A stretch of 64,000 nt of DNA from Corynebacterium guangdongense (GCF_030408915.1 NZ_CP047654.1:744001-808000); one strand, 5' to 3'; shown: positions 9,285-17,921, counted from the stretch's first letter. Notes: generated by a model from the letters alone, not told the origin. A program made the numbers and translations.

Positions 9285-9315
9285 CCCGTCCGAAGGTTGT
9301 ATTCGGGCGGGTTTT
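9285..9315 (+). terminator. Rho-independent terminator-like hairpin
   Basis: CCCGTCCGAA (9285-9294) pairs with TTCGGGCGGG (9302-9311) with one G-U pair and a 7-nt loop, followed by TTTTC. It lies about 360 bp beyond the DUF2971 gene in a 740-bp stretch (8925-9666) with no ORF I believe. Possible cargo there would be a small RNA ending at this hairpin, but nothing else supports one. Confidence 0.55.
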
Positions 9316-9621
9316 CTTACTTTGGTGTCTGCTGGCCGAGGTTGTCAGCTCCACGCACCCCCTCCTGGTTGATGTGGTGTGACTCCGGTTGCAGCCACAG
9401 GTGAAACCCTATAAGGAGGAGGTGGAAATTGGATTGTCGCAAAGTGAACCTTACGACCGATGGGAACGTGGCAGGAGGAGGTACCCCCTGTCTTCCCTAG
9501 CCCCCATAATGACTCGTCGTTGACCAAGTTTCTTGAACGTGTGAGTGTCATGGCGCCGCTCTGTCCAAAAATGATGACCCTCTGGATACGATTAGTTCTT
9601 AGACCGAACTAAAGGAGTAGC

Positions 9622-9657
9622 CGTGAGCCAAACAACTGTCCCGATCACCCATACTTA
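9622..9657 (+). pseudogene. Truncated gene start, possible insertion-sequence remnant
   Basis: AAAGGAG precedes GTG at 9622, which opens an 11-codon frame (MSQTTVPITHT) that stops at once. A well-formed ribosome site before a tiny frame suggests the 5' stump of a gene removed by recombination at about 9650, where the oppositely oriented pentapeptide gene begins. I cannot name the lost gene; transposase start regions often look like this. Confidence 0.3.
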
Positions 9658-9666
9658 ATAAGAGCA

Positions 9667-10350
9667 TCAAGGCGTCGGGTTATCTTTAATGTCCTGCTCG
9701 TCAAGCAATATTGCTCCCGCGAAGAAGTCTTGAGGCTCAGAGTCGTCAGTGAGGGTAGGGCATGTGGGGAACTGCGTTCCTTTAAATTTGGGCAGCTGGG
9801 TGAACTGTGATGGCCCGTCAAAGGACGGGCTCTTCTCGAACTTCGCTCCCTTGCTCTTGGTATTCGTTGTTTGACGACCTTCATGAGTTTGTCGAGCGCG
9901 GAATTGATCTTCCGTCTCCCCGAAGACGACATAGTCAGAGAATCTTGCCCCCGTGAAGTCGGCTCTGTCGCCGAAGGTCACTCCCGTGAAGTCGGCTCTG
10001 TCGCCGAAGGTCACTCCCTGGAAGTCGGTTCTGCCGCCGAAGGTCGCGCCCCAGAAGTCGGTGTCGCCGGTGAAACTCACCCGTCGGAAGTCGGTGGTAC
10101 CGGTGAACCTCGCGTCCCAGAAGTAGGTTTTACCTGCGAACTTCGCGCCCCGGAAGTCGGTATCGCCCCCGGTGAACTTCGCGCCCCGGAAATCGATGAA
10201 GCTATCGAAAGTCGTGTTCTGGAAGTAGGTGCCCCTGGTGAACTCTACGCCCTGAAAGTTAACGGCGTAAGTGAACTTTGCGTCCTGGAAATCGGCGAAG
10301 CTAGTGAACTTCGCTCTCTCAAAGGTGGCCCAGCCGATGGGTTGCGTCCT
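9667..10350 (-). pseudogene. Pentapeptide-repeat protein lacking a standard start codon
   Basis: Pentapeptide (A/F-x-F-x-G type) repeats run continuously on the minus strand from about 10325 to 9925: for example FTSFADFQDAKFT, FRGAKFTGGDTDF, FQGVTFGDRADFTGVTFG. Such proteins fold as right-handed quadrilateral beta-helices; some mimic DNA and protect gyrase, most are unassigned. The repeat frame is open from the TAA at 10351-10353 to the stop at 9667, yet the first ATG/GTG/TTG in it is a GTG at 10080, in mid-repeat, which would discard about 85 residues of good repeats. An ATC codon at 10338 sits 8 nt after AAAGGA, so it may be a mutated ATG or a rare ATC start. The C-terminal 60 residues are not repetitive. 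Confidence 0.7.
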
Positions 10351-10625
10351 TTAGCGTGGTGTATCTGTAACTGCCGGTGACGACCCTCATGAATGCATGA
10401 GGCGACCACCGCAGTACCTTTCGACTCAACTCTCACGGGGGTGTCCCCCGGGCTCTCTCGCGATTGCCATTACCTCCCGCTCGGGGTAAGGACTCTGCCC
10501 GATTGCATGGACGCTTGGGTTAGTCGGGTTGGAAAGGGCGCATTGTCATTGGCATAGACTGAAAACTGAAGCAAACATATCCCGCATTGTTTTAGCTTTT
10601 ACCAGGTCTGGAAGGGGCTTGTGAA

Positions 10626-11915
10626 ATGCTCGGTAAGAATATCCCGATCATCGAGGTCCGAGGGGTTAGATCGTGGACCGATCCCCCTGTGTGGCTTCAT
10701 CTTTTTGTTGACAAACGCTCTGTGCCGCTCCACGCCGTCCTCCTTGATCGGCGAGCGAACGCTACAACAACCGTGCTCAGTGAGGAAAACTGGCGGAACC
10801 AGTTTGAGACTGTCGAAGTATGGTCTTTTGGGAATAGGGAGACCGCGGCCGATTTTGCTGTTCGGTATGAGGAAGTAGCAACAGGAATTTCTGATATCTG
10901 GCACGCGCGCGAAGATCATAAGCGAAGGGAAGAGGACTGGAAAACCATCCTGAAGAGCAAATACGGTGAGCCTGACAGAGACGAGCAGAAAATCCTCAGA
11001 TATCTACTTCCTGCTGCATACGAGTCCGCGGAAGCAATGGGCGAGGTGGCTGAACTTGCAGCTTCACTTTCCGAACTCGTCCGCCAGTTCGAGGTCTTGA
11101 CGGGGCATCCAACCGAATGGATCAATAAAAGACTTGGAAGAGACCTACCTCCTTTGAAAACTGGATCTGAGTCCAGTTCATCTGACGGCACTGAAGACTG
11201 GGAGATGATTGACCGTGGTCACTTTGGGACGGGCTATGGTCCAAAGTTCTACGATTATCACTTCAGTACCGCCCGGGAAAAAGTAGAAGATCTACATTAT
11301 TTCATCAGTCAGGCCAAGGAAGCGTTTGGACGGTTGAGCTTGCAAACGTCCTCTGAGATTAAATCTTGGGCGATAAAAGAGAAAGAGTCGCACGAAGGCT
11401 CGGATGTGGAGTGGCTTCGGTACGAAGACCATCCCTTACTCGCACTGGAATACGCGAAAGAACTGCTTCACGAAATCGAGGAAAACACGCCGACGTTTTT
11501 CGTGCACTTTGAAGCGGCCGTAGAGCGTGAACATCAGATTGACCTCATAACTAAATATCATTTGCCAAAACCGCCCCACAATTTCATAATCCCCAGCCGT
11601 TTCGGCTCCTCGCCGTCGTGGGTTTATCGAGCATACGGCCCTAAACACGACCTCTTATACGTCGGATTGACCGATAATCCCAACGATCGATTTCGTACGC
11701 ACGCGGGAATTAGCAGAGTACCTCCCACCCAACCGAGAACCGAGGCGGAGCGCGCAAGCCGTCGTATGTACTTCCAATCGGTATGGTTTAACGAGTTGGC
11801 CACGGTCACGTTCACGCCGTACCGGACACGGAAAGAAGCAACGAAGGCAGAAATCAGGGCGATTAAGGATGAAGGCCCGAAGTATAACCACATGCATGGG
11901 ACATACAGGCACTGA
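10626..11915 (+). CDS. Protein with C-terminal GIY-YIG nuclease domain
   Basis: 429 residues. The last 100 carry a GIY-YIG nuclease fold: WVYRAYG (near residue 332, the GIY element), LLYVGLTDNPNDRFRTH (YIG element with the catalytic Arg), AEIRAIK (metal-binding Glu near 408) and PKYNH (terminal Asn near 420). All key positions are present, so an active nuclease is plausible. The first 330 residues are unknown to me: a possible beta-rich start (PPVWLHLFVDKRSVPLHAVLLDRRAN in part), a charged helical stretch and an acidic linker (SESSSSDGTEDWEMID). It is not UvrC, SLX1 or a homing endonuclease by architecture. GC is lower than in core genes, indicating transfer. Start ATG 10626; a GTG at 10621 is out of frame. 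Confidence 0.85.
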   Translation: MLGKNIPIIEVRGVRSWTDPPVWLHLFVDKRSVPLHAVLLDRRANATTTVLSEENWRNQFETVEVWSFGNRETAADFAVRYEEVATGISDIWHAREDHKRREEDWKTILKSKYGEPDRDEQKILRYLLPAAYESAEAMGEVAELAASLSELVRQFEVLTGHPTEWINKRLGRDLPPLKTGSESSSSDGTEDWEMIDRGHFGTGYGPKFYDYHFSTAREKVEDLHYFISQAKEAFGRLSLQTSSEIKSWAIKEKESHEGSDVEWLRYEDHPLLALEYAKELLHEIEENTPTFFVHFEAAVEREHQIDLITKYHLPKPPHNFIIPSRFGSSPSWVYRAYGPKHDLLYVGLTDNPNDRFRTHAGISRVPPTQPRTEAERASRRMYFQSVWFNELATVTFTPYRTRKEATKAEIRAIKDEGPKYNHMHGTYRH

Positions 11916-11930
11916 ATTTCTTGGACAACT

Positions 11931-11998
11931 AGTAGTGCTTTGTTGGGTTTGGGAGCTGCCCGTCTTGCGGCCGCGCCCCAACCCAATTAAGCACTACT
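11931..11998. repeat. Short element with 19-bp imperfect terminal inverted repeats
   Basis: AGTAGTGCTTTGTTGGGTT (11931-11949) faces AACCCAATTAAGCACTACT (11980-11998); the arms match at 17 of 19 positions. The 68-bp unit begins 16 bp after the stop of the GIY-YIG gene. It has no room for a gene, so it is a solo end pair, MITE-like remnant or strong RNA hairpin. Confidence 0.6.
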
Positions 11999-12026
11999 GG
12001 ATGCCTGAAGAGCATCCAGTAGTGCT
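11990..12026. repeat. Perfect 15-bp palindrome with 7-nt loop
   Basis: AGCACTACTGGATGC (11990-12004) and its exact complement GCATCCAGTAGTGCT (12012-12026) enclose CTGAAGA. Its left arm is shared with the right terminal repeat of the preceding 68-bp element, giving three copies of the AGTAGTGCT core in 100 bp. It might also stop transcription from the gene at 10626-11915. Confidence 0.7.
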
Positions 12027-12128
12027 GTTGCAAATAGCGAATTTCGGCTACACACATGCGGAAAACCGCAGTGCACAGCAGTCGGAAGATTCGCGAAATG
12101 GGCTCAAAACGCGAGTTTGCAACAGCAC
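12022..12128. repeat. 107-bp unit bounded by IS6-like terminal repeats
   Basis: GTGCTGTTGCAAA at 12022-12034 and TTTGCAACAGCAC at 12116-12128 are exact inverted repeats. They resemble the 14-bp ends of IS6-family elements (GGCNCTGTTGCAAA type). A third, solitary copy TTTGCAACAGCACC lies at 12243-12256. No transposase fits inside. I read this as MITE-like or decayed IS6 material. The remainder of 11916-12413 shows no supported gene. Confidence 0.6.
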
Positions 12129-12413
12129 CCCGTAGCGGCAGTACCACCGCACCGCCCACAGAATGACCTCGCGGGAAAATGACGACCCGAGAAGATGCCC
12201 ATGGCCCTGATTATTTCACGCCGGTCTTCCTACTGCCCCAACTTTGCAACAGCACCAGCCGACGTGGCCACGTCCGCACTATCCCAGCCAAACTGGCCTA
12301 GCATGTGCGGTGCGTGGCTCGGTGGGGCCGCCTCTCGGATGGGGTGCTTCACCGCCGATCGGGCGATAGTCTGAAGTGAACATTCATCGTCATGAACGGA
12401 GGCCGTCGCCACT

Positions 12414-12596
12414 ATGCACATCAACGACTCGGCGGCCCGGCGAGCGCGACGCCGGGGAGTCGACACCATGGAGATCACCCCGCGACGCCTGGCCACGGCA
12501 CGGCGACTGGGCAACACTCCAGCCAAGGTCATCCGGGAGAGCTGGGAGACGGTGTTGCAGGCGATCGACGACTCCGCCCAAACGCTGCGCAGGTAG
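12414..12596 (+). CDS. Small basic protein, unknown
   Basis: A 60-residue frame beginning MHINDSAARRARRRGVDTME and ending in a helical WETVLQAIDDSAQTLRR. ACGGAGG precedes the ATG by 11 nt, slightly far. The Arg-rich N-terminus and predicted helix suggest a nucleic-acid binding or accessory role, but no family is recognised. It faces the relaxase gene across 278 bp in which I see nothing further. Long overlapping frames in this region lack ribosome sites and look like shadows. Confidence 0.45.
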   Translation: MHINDSAARRARRRGVDTMEITPRRLATARRLGNTPAKVIRESWETVLQAIDDSAQTLRR

Positions 12597-12874
12597 CCGC
12601 GCTCAAAGAGTCACAGCCCTGCAACCGGGCCATGAGGGTGACCGGATACAGGGCATTCTGTATGCCTGGCGAGCAGGTTCGTGTAATTCGACCGAAAGCT
12701 CACGTTTCACCCACCGTGCAAGACACGACGAAGCCCCGGGAATGCGCGACCTCAGTGTCGGAGATATGGTCACTGACGTATCCCCGCCCTCGTAGCAATC
12801 CCCCCGAACGCTGCGCCTGTGGCGGGGATGCGTGTATTCCCACCCCGCCACACCGCCGTGGGGCCTCCTGCTGC

Positions 12875-14779
12875 TTACCCGCCGAACTGGGGTCCCGTGC
12901 CCTTCCCCTTGCTCAGGCCGTGGCTGGGACCGCGCCCAGTGGCAGGGCTGGTTGTCATGAGCCGGCGCACCTGCTCGGGATCGGTGACCGGGGCATCGGC
13001 TGTCTGCCGGGTTTTCGCCTCAATCCGCTGCTGGGTGGGGCGTACCGGCGTACCGATCGTCAGGGTGGCCTCTGCCTGACGGCGCAGCTTGCTCATCACC
13101 TGCGTGCGGGCCTGGTCGATGCGGTCCTGACTCCCACCCGACAGGGCCCTGATCAGTTCCACGGTGATGCGCTTCTCGCCGCCATCACGGGTGAGCAGAT
13201 CGGCCACGGACTCGTTGAACTTGCCCTGGCCCTGCCGGAATCCCTGTGTGAAACCGTCGGTGTGGGCAGTTGCCTTGTCCCTCTCGGCCTCCTGGCGCAT
13301 GATTGCCGCCTCCTCGGCCGCGGCGGTGAGCTTCTGCTCGGCCTCCGCCAGGGCGTCCTGGGCCCGGGCTCGGTAGGCGGCGGCGTCAGCCACCGCCTGG
13401 TCGGCCTGTGCGCGTTTCTCCGCGGCCGCGGCCTCAGCGTCGTGGCGAACCCGCTGGGCGGCCTCAGCGGCCTGCTGCGCCACCCGCTGGGCGTCGGTGG
13501 CCGCCTGGGCCTTGATCTTGGCCGCGGCCTCTTGGACGGCCTCCTGGGCGGCCTGCAGGCCTTCAGACTTGCCGGCGGCATGTCCTTCCTCACGGGCTTT
13601 ACGCTTCAGCTCCGGCAGTGAGGCTTCTTTGGCCTCCACGGCCCTCTCCCGGGTCTCCACGGTCTCTTCACGAGCGGTTACAGCGTTTTGGCGGTCGTCG
13701 AGCTCTTCCTTCACCTCATCCAACTTGTCGGAGAAGGCGAGAACGTTGGTCATGTCGACGTCCACCTCCTCCCTGGCGACCCGGAGTTTCTCAATGTCAG
13801 CCTTGAACAGGGCGACATCGCTGTCGAAGTTCCGCTGTGCCATACCCAACACCGTGGCATCAGCCGTGTACTTCTCACGGTCGGCCGCCAGTGCCTGCTG
13901 GTCGGCTTCCAACGCCCGTCGGGCGTTGTCCTCGGCGGCGTAGCGGTCCTTGTCCAGGCTCTCGTGGGCACGCTCCGAGACCTCAAGCTCCACCTCGTAG
14001 CCCAGCGAGCGCATGTACTCGCGCAGCCCCTGCTGGTACATCCGCATCTTCTGGGGGCCACCCATCTGCTGGCCGGCCTGGGGATGGTCCTCGGGGTAGC
14101 GCACGTCCCGGTGCGACCCCCAGGCCTGCGACGCCTCGACCCGCAGCACCCCCGGCTTCTCGGGATGCTCGGCGAAGGTGTCGGCCATGATCTGCACGTG
14201 CGGGGTGGATTCGTCGTGCTGCACGTTGAACCCGTGGACGGCCTCACGCCCGCCGGGCAGCACGTTGTCGGCGAGCCACTCCGTGGCGGCGATCAGATAG
14301 CGGGTCGCCTCGGCCCGGTCACGGGCCACCCACCGCGACCGGCGCAGCTCGTTGCCGTCCTTGTCGAGTTTGATCTGACCGTCCTCGTCGTGGACGGGGT
14401 AGTAGCCCGGCACCTCCGTGCAGAGGGTCCGCGGCAGGTGCACCACCAGTGTCGTGGTTTCGAACGATGTGGCGCCGATCTTGCGACCCACCTGTGCCGC
14501 CCGGTCATCGCCGTAGGCGACGACCTCGTCGACGGACTCCGGAGTCCTCCAGCCGCCGGTGTCCGGATCGAACATGAAGCTCTCGTTGAGGTGGGTCTCG
14601 TCCAAGACGATGTTCGGGTTCTTCGTTGCGTGGTGTTTCGCCCACTTCTCTTCAAGCTCGCGCATCATCTCCTCCAGCAACCGCTGTCGGTCGCCGGTGG
14701 TGCCGGACGTGCCTTTGGCGTGTCCGGTCCCGTGGCGGAGGTGGCGCGCGTTGAATGCTGCCCGGCCTTTGTCTGTCAT
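12875..14779 (-). CDS. MobV/Pre-type relaxase (mobilization protein)
   Basis: Nicks the transfer origin and pilots the strand during mobilization by a helper conjugation system. The relaxase domain occupies about residues 1-250: an N-terminal ARHLRHGTG element and the family motif in the form QHDESTPHVQIMAD (near residue 190). In pMV158 MobM the corresponding metal-binding block is HxDExTPHxH; here both outer His are Gln. Residues 260-560 are a long coiled coil rich in Ala, Glu and Arg (for example EAAIMRQEAERDKATAHTDG). Start chosen at ATG 14779 because AAGGA precedes it; a GTG at 14833 has a badly spaced site. Length about 634 residues. The adjacent structured DNA upstream is the likely oriT. 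Confidence 0.88.
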   Translation of the reverse strand: MTDKGRAAFNARHLRHGTGHAKGTSGTTGDRQRLLEEMMRELEEKWAKHHATKNPNIVLDETHLNESFMFDPDTGGWRTPESVDEVVAYGDDRAAQVGRKIGATSFETTTLVVHLPRTLCTEVPGYYPVHDEDGQIKLDKDGNELRRSRWVARDRAEATRYLIAATEWLADNVLPGGREAVHGFNVQHDESTPHVQIMADTFAEHPEKPGVLRVEASQAWGSHRDVRYPEDHPQAGQQMGGPQKMRMYQQGLREYMRSLGYEVELEVSERAHESLDKDRYAAEDNARRALEADQQALAADREKYTADATVLGMAQRNFDSDVALFKADIEKLRVAREEVDVDMTNVLAFSDKLDEVKEELDDRQNAVTAREETVETRERAVEAKEASLPELKRKAREEGHAAGKSEGLQAAQEAVQEAAAKIKAQAATDAQRVAQQAAEAAQRVRHDAEAAAAEKRAQADQAVADAAAYRARAQDALAEAEQKLTAAAEEAAIMRQEAERDKATAHTDGFTQGFRQGQGKFNESVADLLTRDGGEKRITVELIRALSGGSQDRIDQARTQVMSKLRRQAEATLTIGTPVRPTQQRIEAKTRQTADAPVTDPEQVRRLMTTSPATGRGPSHGLSKGKGTGPQFGG

Positions 14780-14893
14780 GTCTCGTTCCTTCCGCCGGCT
14801 GTCCGGGGCGGTGGCGTCGTGATCGTCAGACACGGCTCCGGTTCGTGCCTCACCTTCGCACGGTCTGAGCGATCAGCTCTTCCCCCGCCCCGG

Positions 14894-14983
14894 AGACAAT
14901 CACGGTCCCGGGTCCCCTCGGATGTGTGTGGAGCCTCTGCTTCGCCCCTCCTCACACATCCTACCCCGGAATCGTGATTGTCT
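14894..14983. other. Candidate oriT core: nested inverted repeats
   Basis: Two nested inverted repeats: AGACAATCACG (14894-14904) with CGTGATTGTCT (14973-14983), and GGATGTGTG (14920-14928) with CACACATCC (14953-14961). They lie 115-205 bp upstream of the relaxase start, the usual place of oriT for MobV relaxases. Which bases are nicked cannot be read from sequence. Confidence 0.55.
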
Positions 14984-14999
14984 TTAGCGCCCTAAAGAC
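14980..14999. repeat. Perfect 8-bp hairpin GTCTTTAG/CTAAAGAC
   Basis: GTCTTTAG (14980-14987), loop CGCC, CTAAAGAC (14992-14999). It overlaps the right arm of the larger inverted repeat, so two alternative foldings exist, a common trait of transfer origins. Confidence 0.6.
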
Positions 15000-15043
15000 A
15001 AATCCTCGTTCCTCGGTTTGTCGGGCGCCCTGCCGGGGGCTGG

Positions 15044-15090
15044 CCCGGACCGGCACAAGCCCTCGCTCGCTCGGTTTGTGCCGGTCCGGG
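15044..15090. repeat. Perfect 15-bp inverted repeat
   Basis: CCCGGACCGGCACAA (15044-15058) and TTGTGCCGGTCCGGG (15076-15090), with a 17-nt loop containing CTCGCTCGCTCGG. Part of the same noncoding structured block (14840-15180) beside the relaxase gene; may be an oriT arm or single-strand initiation site. Confidence 0.6.
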
Positions 15091-15180
15091 CAGATGGTGA
15101 CCCCGTCGTTGCTGCGGCTCTCGCACCGCCGGGGTCACCCTCATCGCCACCGTCCCGGTGGCATGTCCGCGGCCATGACA

Positions 15181-15213
15181 ACGGCCCCCTGCAGATGATC
15201 TGCAGAGGGCCGT
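15181..15213 (-). terminator. Strong hairpin at operon end
   Basis: A near-perfect stem (CGGCCC then CTGCAGAT against ATCTGCAG then GGGCCG) spanning 15181-15213. It lies 34 bp beyond the stop of the coiled-coil gene ending at 15247, so it may end the xis-helicase operon; the T-run is poor. Confidence 0.5.
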
Positions 15214-15246
15214 CACCGCGTGGCCGCGGGGGCCGCGCTGACTGGT

Positions 15247-15564
15247 TTACTGGGTCAGTTCCGACCCGGTTTCCGGTCCAGAACTAACCCAGTTCCGACC
15301 TGGATTCTCGGCCTCAGACACCATCGTCGCGAGCTTCCTCGCGGCCTTAATGTCAGCCTTGAGGCGGGTCACATCGTGGCGGATCTGGGCCAGTTCCAAG
15401 GCCTCGACCTCGTCGGCGGGCAGGGTGCCTGCGTGGGCGGTGATCAACTCGGTCAACTCGTCGTGTTCAGCGCCGAGCTTCTTCTGTTCCAGCTCGGCCA
15501 GACGACGGGCGTGGGCCTGCTTCTCGGCGTCGATCTGGGCCTGAATTTCGGTGGGGGTGGTCAT
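15247..15564 (-). CDS. Small coiled-coil accessory protein
   Basis: 105 residues, nearly all helical: EIQAQIDAEKQAHARRLAEL near the start and EALELAQIRHDVTRLKADIK later form a probable coiled coil; the tail NWVSSGPETGSELTQ is disordered. AAGGA lies 12 nt before the ATG. It sits between the helicase gene and the oriT-like region on the same strand as both helicase and relaxase, which suggests a mobilization or replication accessory role. No family recognised. The DNA encoding the tail holds a CAGTTCCGACC direct repeat. Confidence 0.7.
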   Translation of the reverse strand: MTTPTEIQAQIDAEKQAHARRLAELEQKKLGAEHDELTELITAHAGTLPADEVEALELAQIRHDVTRLKADIKAARKLATMVSEAENPGRNWVSSGPETGSELTQ

Positions 15565-15671
15565 GGTGGTTGGTGTCCTTCCGGGGTTGTTGCGGGTTGT
15601 ATTCCTGGGCAGGTGGCGTGCAGTCCACCGGTGGGGAGCGGGGCCACGAAAGCGGAGGGACAGGGGTCATG

Positions 15672-17921
15672 TCAGCCACACCGACTGCCACGAATCACCT
15701 CGGCCAGGGCGTCGTCGTCGGGCCTTCCACCGCTCCCCAACAGACGTAATGCAAGATCCCGCTTCGACGGTTCCCGCAATAACGACGGAGGGAGAGATGT
15801 ACTCGGCGGCGGAGGACTAGCCTGGCCGCTCTCGGCAACGGCGGCAAGGTAGGGGGCCAGGCCAATGACCAAGGGATTCCAGTTGTTTGCAGCGATGCGG
15901 ATGTCCTTGAGTGCCATGTCGGTACGTTTGATTGGCGATGCCTGAACTGCCTCCCAGGTGATGCGTCGAATCAACCCTGGAGCCCGTTGCGGGCGGGTGT
16001 AGTGTCGGCCAGAAACCTGACCCTGCCCGTATCGCCACGCGACCAGAACCTCAGGGCCGTAGTACATGGTTCGTCGGTTGTCGTCGGAGCCGATTACCTC
16101 CTTGGAGACGTATGTCTCGAGCAACCGGGCATCCCCAGGGTCCGAGCCGTGAACGTCCAGAAACCACGCGTCGACCACGTACCTCTTACGCTCCCGCTTG
16201 CGGTCGTCCTGCCGGAGATCAAGCCATTCCTCCCCGGCAAGGGAAGCCAGCTTGTCCTTCCATTCTGACGTGAGGTTCTCTGGGCGACTGGACTGTCGAT
16301 GGGCCTTCAGCCACGCCTTGTACAGCTCATGGGCGACCTCGAAGGGGATGAAGTCCCCCCGGAATTCTTCACCCGTTTCCGCCCACCACGCGACGGTGTT
16401 GTCGGTAGCTTCACGCAAGTCTTCAGAGGCCGCGGTAATGCTCTCCGTGACCGGCAACCGGTAGTAGGTCGGCATCTTCACCGTGACGTAGTAGGCAATC
16501 CATTCCAGCACCTCAGGGCGCTGGAGATAGTCGTCCTTGATCTCTGGCATCTTCATGCCGTCGTCGGTGAAACGCTGGTTAAACGGTACCCGGTAGAGCC
16601 GGTCGTAAAGAGCCGTTGACTTGTCCTTGAACACCGGGAACTTGTTCAGTGAGAAGACCAGGAAAATCCTCGGCTTGTACATGATGGGGGACTGATACTT
16701 CCGCTCGATCTGTACGGGATCCAGCGAGGTGACCTGCTTGAAATTCGCCGAACGCTTCAAGAACTCCCCGGTATCGGACTCGTCCGAGAGATTGACCTGC
16801 TTTCCGACCAGATCTTCCAGCCCGAAGCGCGACCCGAAGGCACCCATGTCAACGCTGGACGCGTTCGCCACGCCCACCAGGTTCCGGATCAGATCGATGA
16901 CCGTACCCTTGCCGTTTTGTCCTTCGCCTTCCATGATCACAGCTTTGCGCCAGAGCACACCAGGACGAAGAGCGGCACCAATCACGTGCCACATGACGGT
17001 CGCGAGTTCCTCGGACCCCATCGTCTCGTGCATCCACGAGACCGGGTCCCACACGCAGCAACCGTAAGTCTCACAGGTCTCGGGGGACGTGCAGCCGAGA
17101 CGCTGCCGGCCATGTCGGATAACCGGCAACGCCGGCTCGGACTCCGGCAATGCCGTCGCCATACGCGATAGAAAAACCGTGTCGGGGGAGTACTCACCGC
17201 GCTGACCGGTCTCGTAGTCGTAGATGCAGTTGGCGAAGTACATCTCATCGCAGTTTGACTCAGGCCGCTGCAGCGGCACGATGTCGCGAACCACGGCCAC
17301 GGTCTCCTTGATCCACTTTTCGCTGGCCAGATAGTGGAGGTCACGCAACCACCGGGTGAGTCGGGAGGAGGTGCCCGATACTGACAGCCACCGGCGATCG
17401 TCCTCGTCGTACATCACCATCAGGGCGGTATCGCGGCCGGAGCGCTCCGCACCCTCCACCAGGACCAGATGGTGATAGACGCACGCCAGCTCGGCGCCTT
17501 GGCGTGGCGTGATTTCGGACAGTTTATTGAAGGTTGCGTGTTGAGAGGACCTCCGCGCCTCCTTGATGGACGCATTGAAGCGGACGAGTAGCTCAGTAGC
17601 GGCCTGAGCGGGCGCCGGCCGATCCGCGGGGGCTAGCGCGCGCAGTTTGTCGAGGTAAGCCGTCGTGATCGAGCGCACCAACTCGCCCTGGGTGAGCTCG
17701 GATTTTGCGCCACAACCCACGGCAGGCGGCTCGTCGTCGGTTATCCAGTCCGGCAGGCCCTCATCAACGAAACTTCCCCCATTGGGGTAGTCAATCCGCC
17801 AGTCATCGTCACCATCCAGCCAGTCAGCATCGTCGATTGCTTCTGCTACGATGGAAGCCGAAGCAGCTTCATCTTCAGCCCCGTCGTGGTCCATCACGGC
17901 GGGGTTTACCTTTTCCGTCAT
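15672..17921 (-). CDS. D5/SF3-type helicase-primase (element replication protein)
   Basis: A 749-residue protein with a phage/plasmid D5-like primase-helicase C-terminal core. Walker A is GEGQNGKGT (near residue 332), followed by VNLSDESD (Walker B region near 390) and a conserved FSLNKFPVFKDKSTALYDRL segment (motif C and Arg finger region). The N-terminus (first 90 residues) is acidic and probably disordered. The chosen ATG at 17921 is 2 nt after the stop of the excisionase-like gene, so the two are coupled; longer upstream extensions overlap that gene. It should unwind DNA during replication of the excised element. Pfam-type names such as phage_DNA_primase/DUF5906 are possible; I did not distinguish them. 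Confidence 0.87.
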   Translation of the reverse strand: MTEKVNPAVMDHDGAEDEAASASIVAEAIDDADWLDGDDDWRIDYPNGGSFVDEGLPDWITDDEPPAVGCGAKSELTQGELVRSITTAYLDKLRALAPADRPAPAQAATELLVRFNASIKEARRSSQHATFNKLSEITPRQGAELACVYHHLVLVEGAERSGRDTALMVMYDEDDRRWLSVSGTSSRLTRWLRDLHYLASEKWIKETVAVVRDIVPLQRPESNCDEMYFANCIYDYETGQRGEYSPDTVFLSRMATALPESEPALPVIRHGRQRLGCTSPETCETYGCCVWDPVSWMHETMGSEELATVMWHVIGAALRPGVLWRKAVIMEGEGQNGKGTVIDLIRNLVGVANASSVDMGAFGSRFGLEDLVGKQVNLSDESDTGEFLKRSANFKQVTSLDPVQIERKYQSPIMYKPRIFLVFSLNKFPVFKDKSTALYDRLYRVPFNQRFTDDGMKMPEIKDDYLQRPEVLEWIAYYVTVKMPTYYRLPVTESITAASEDLREATDNTVAWWAETGEEFRGDFIPFEVAHELYKAWLKAHRQSSRPENLTSEWKDKLASLAGEEWLDLRQDDRKRERKRYVVDAWFLDVHGSDPGDARLLETYVSKEVIGSDDNRRTMYYGPEVLVAWRYGQGQVSGRHYTRPQRAPGLIRRITWEAVQASPIKRTDMALKDIRIAANNWNPLVIGLAPYLAAVAESGQASPPPPSTSLPPSLLREPSKRDLALRLLGSGGRPDDDALAEVIRGSRCG

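Noticed and set aside
9871..10380. 169-residue plus-strand ORF with EVGSVAEGHS-like repeats
   Set aside because: Exact antisense of the pentapeptide-repeat gene; its periodicity only mirrors the real repeats and it has no ribosome site.
13688..14977. 429-residue plus-strand ORF
   Set aside because: Antisense shadow of the relaxase gene, common in high-GC DNA; no family match or ribosome site.
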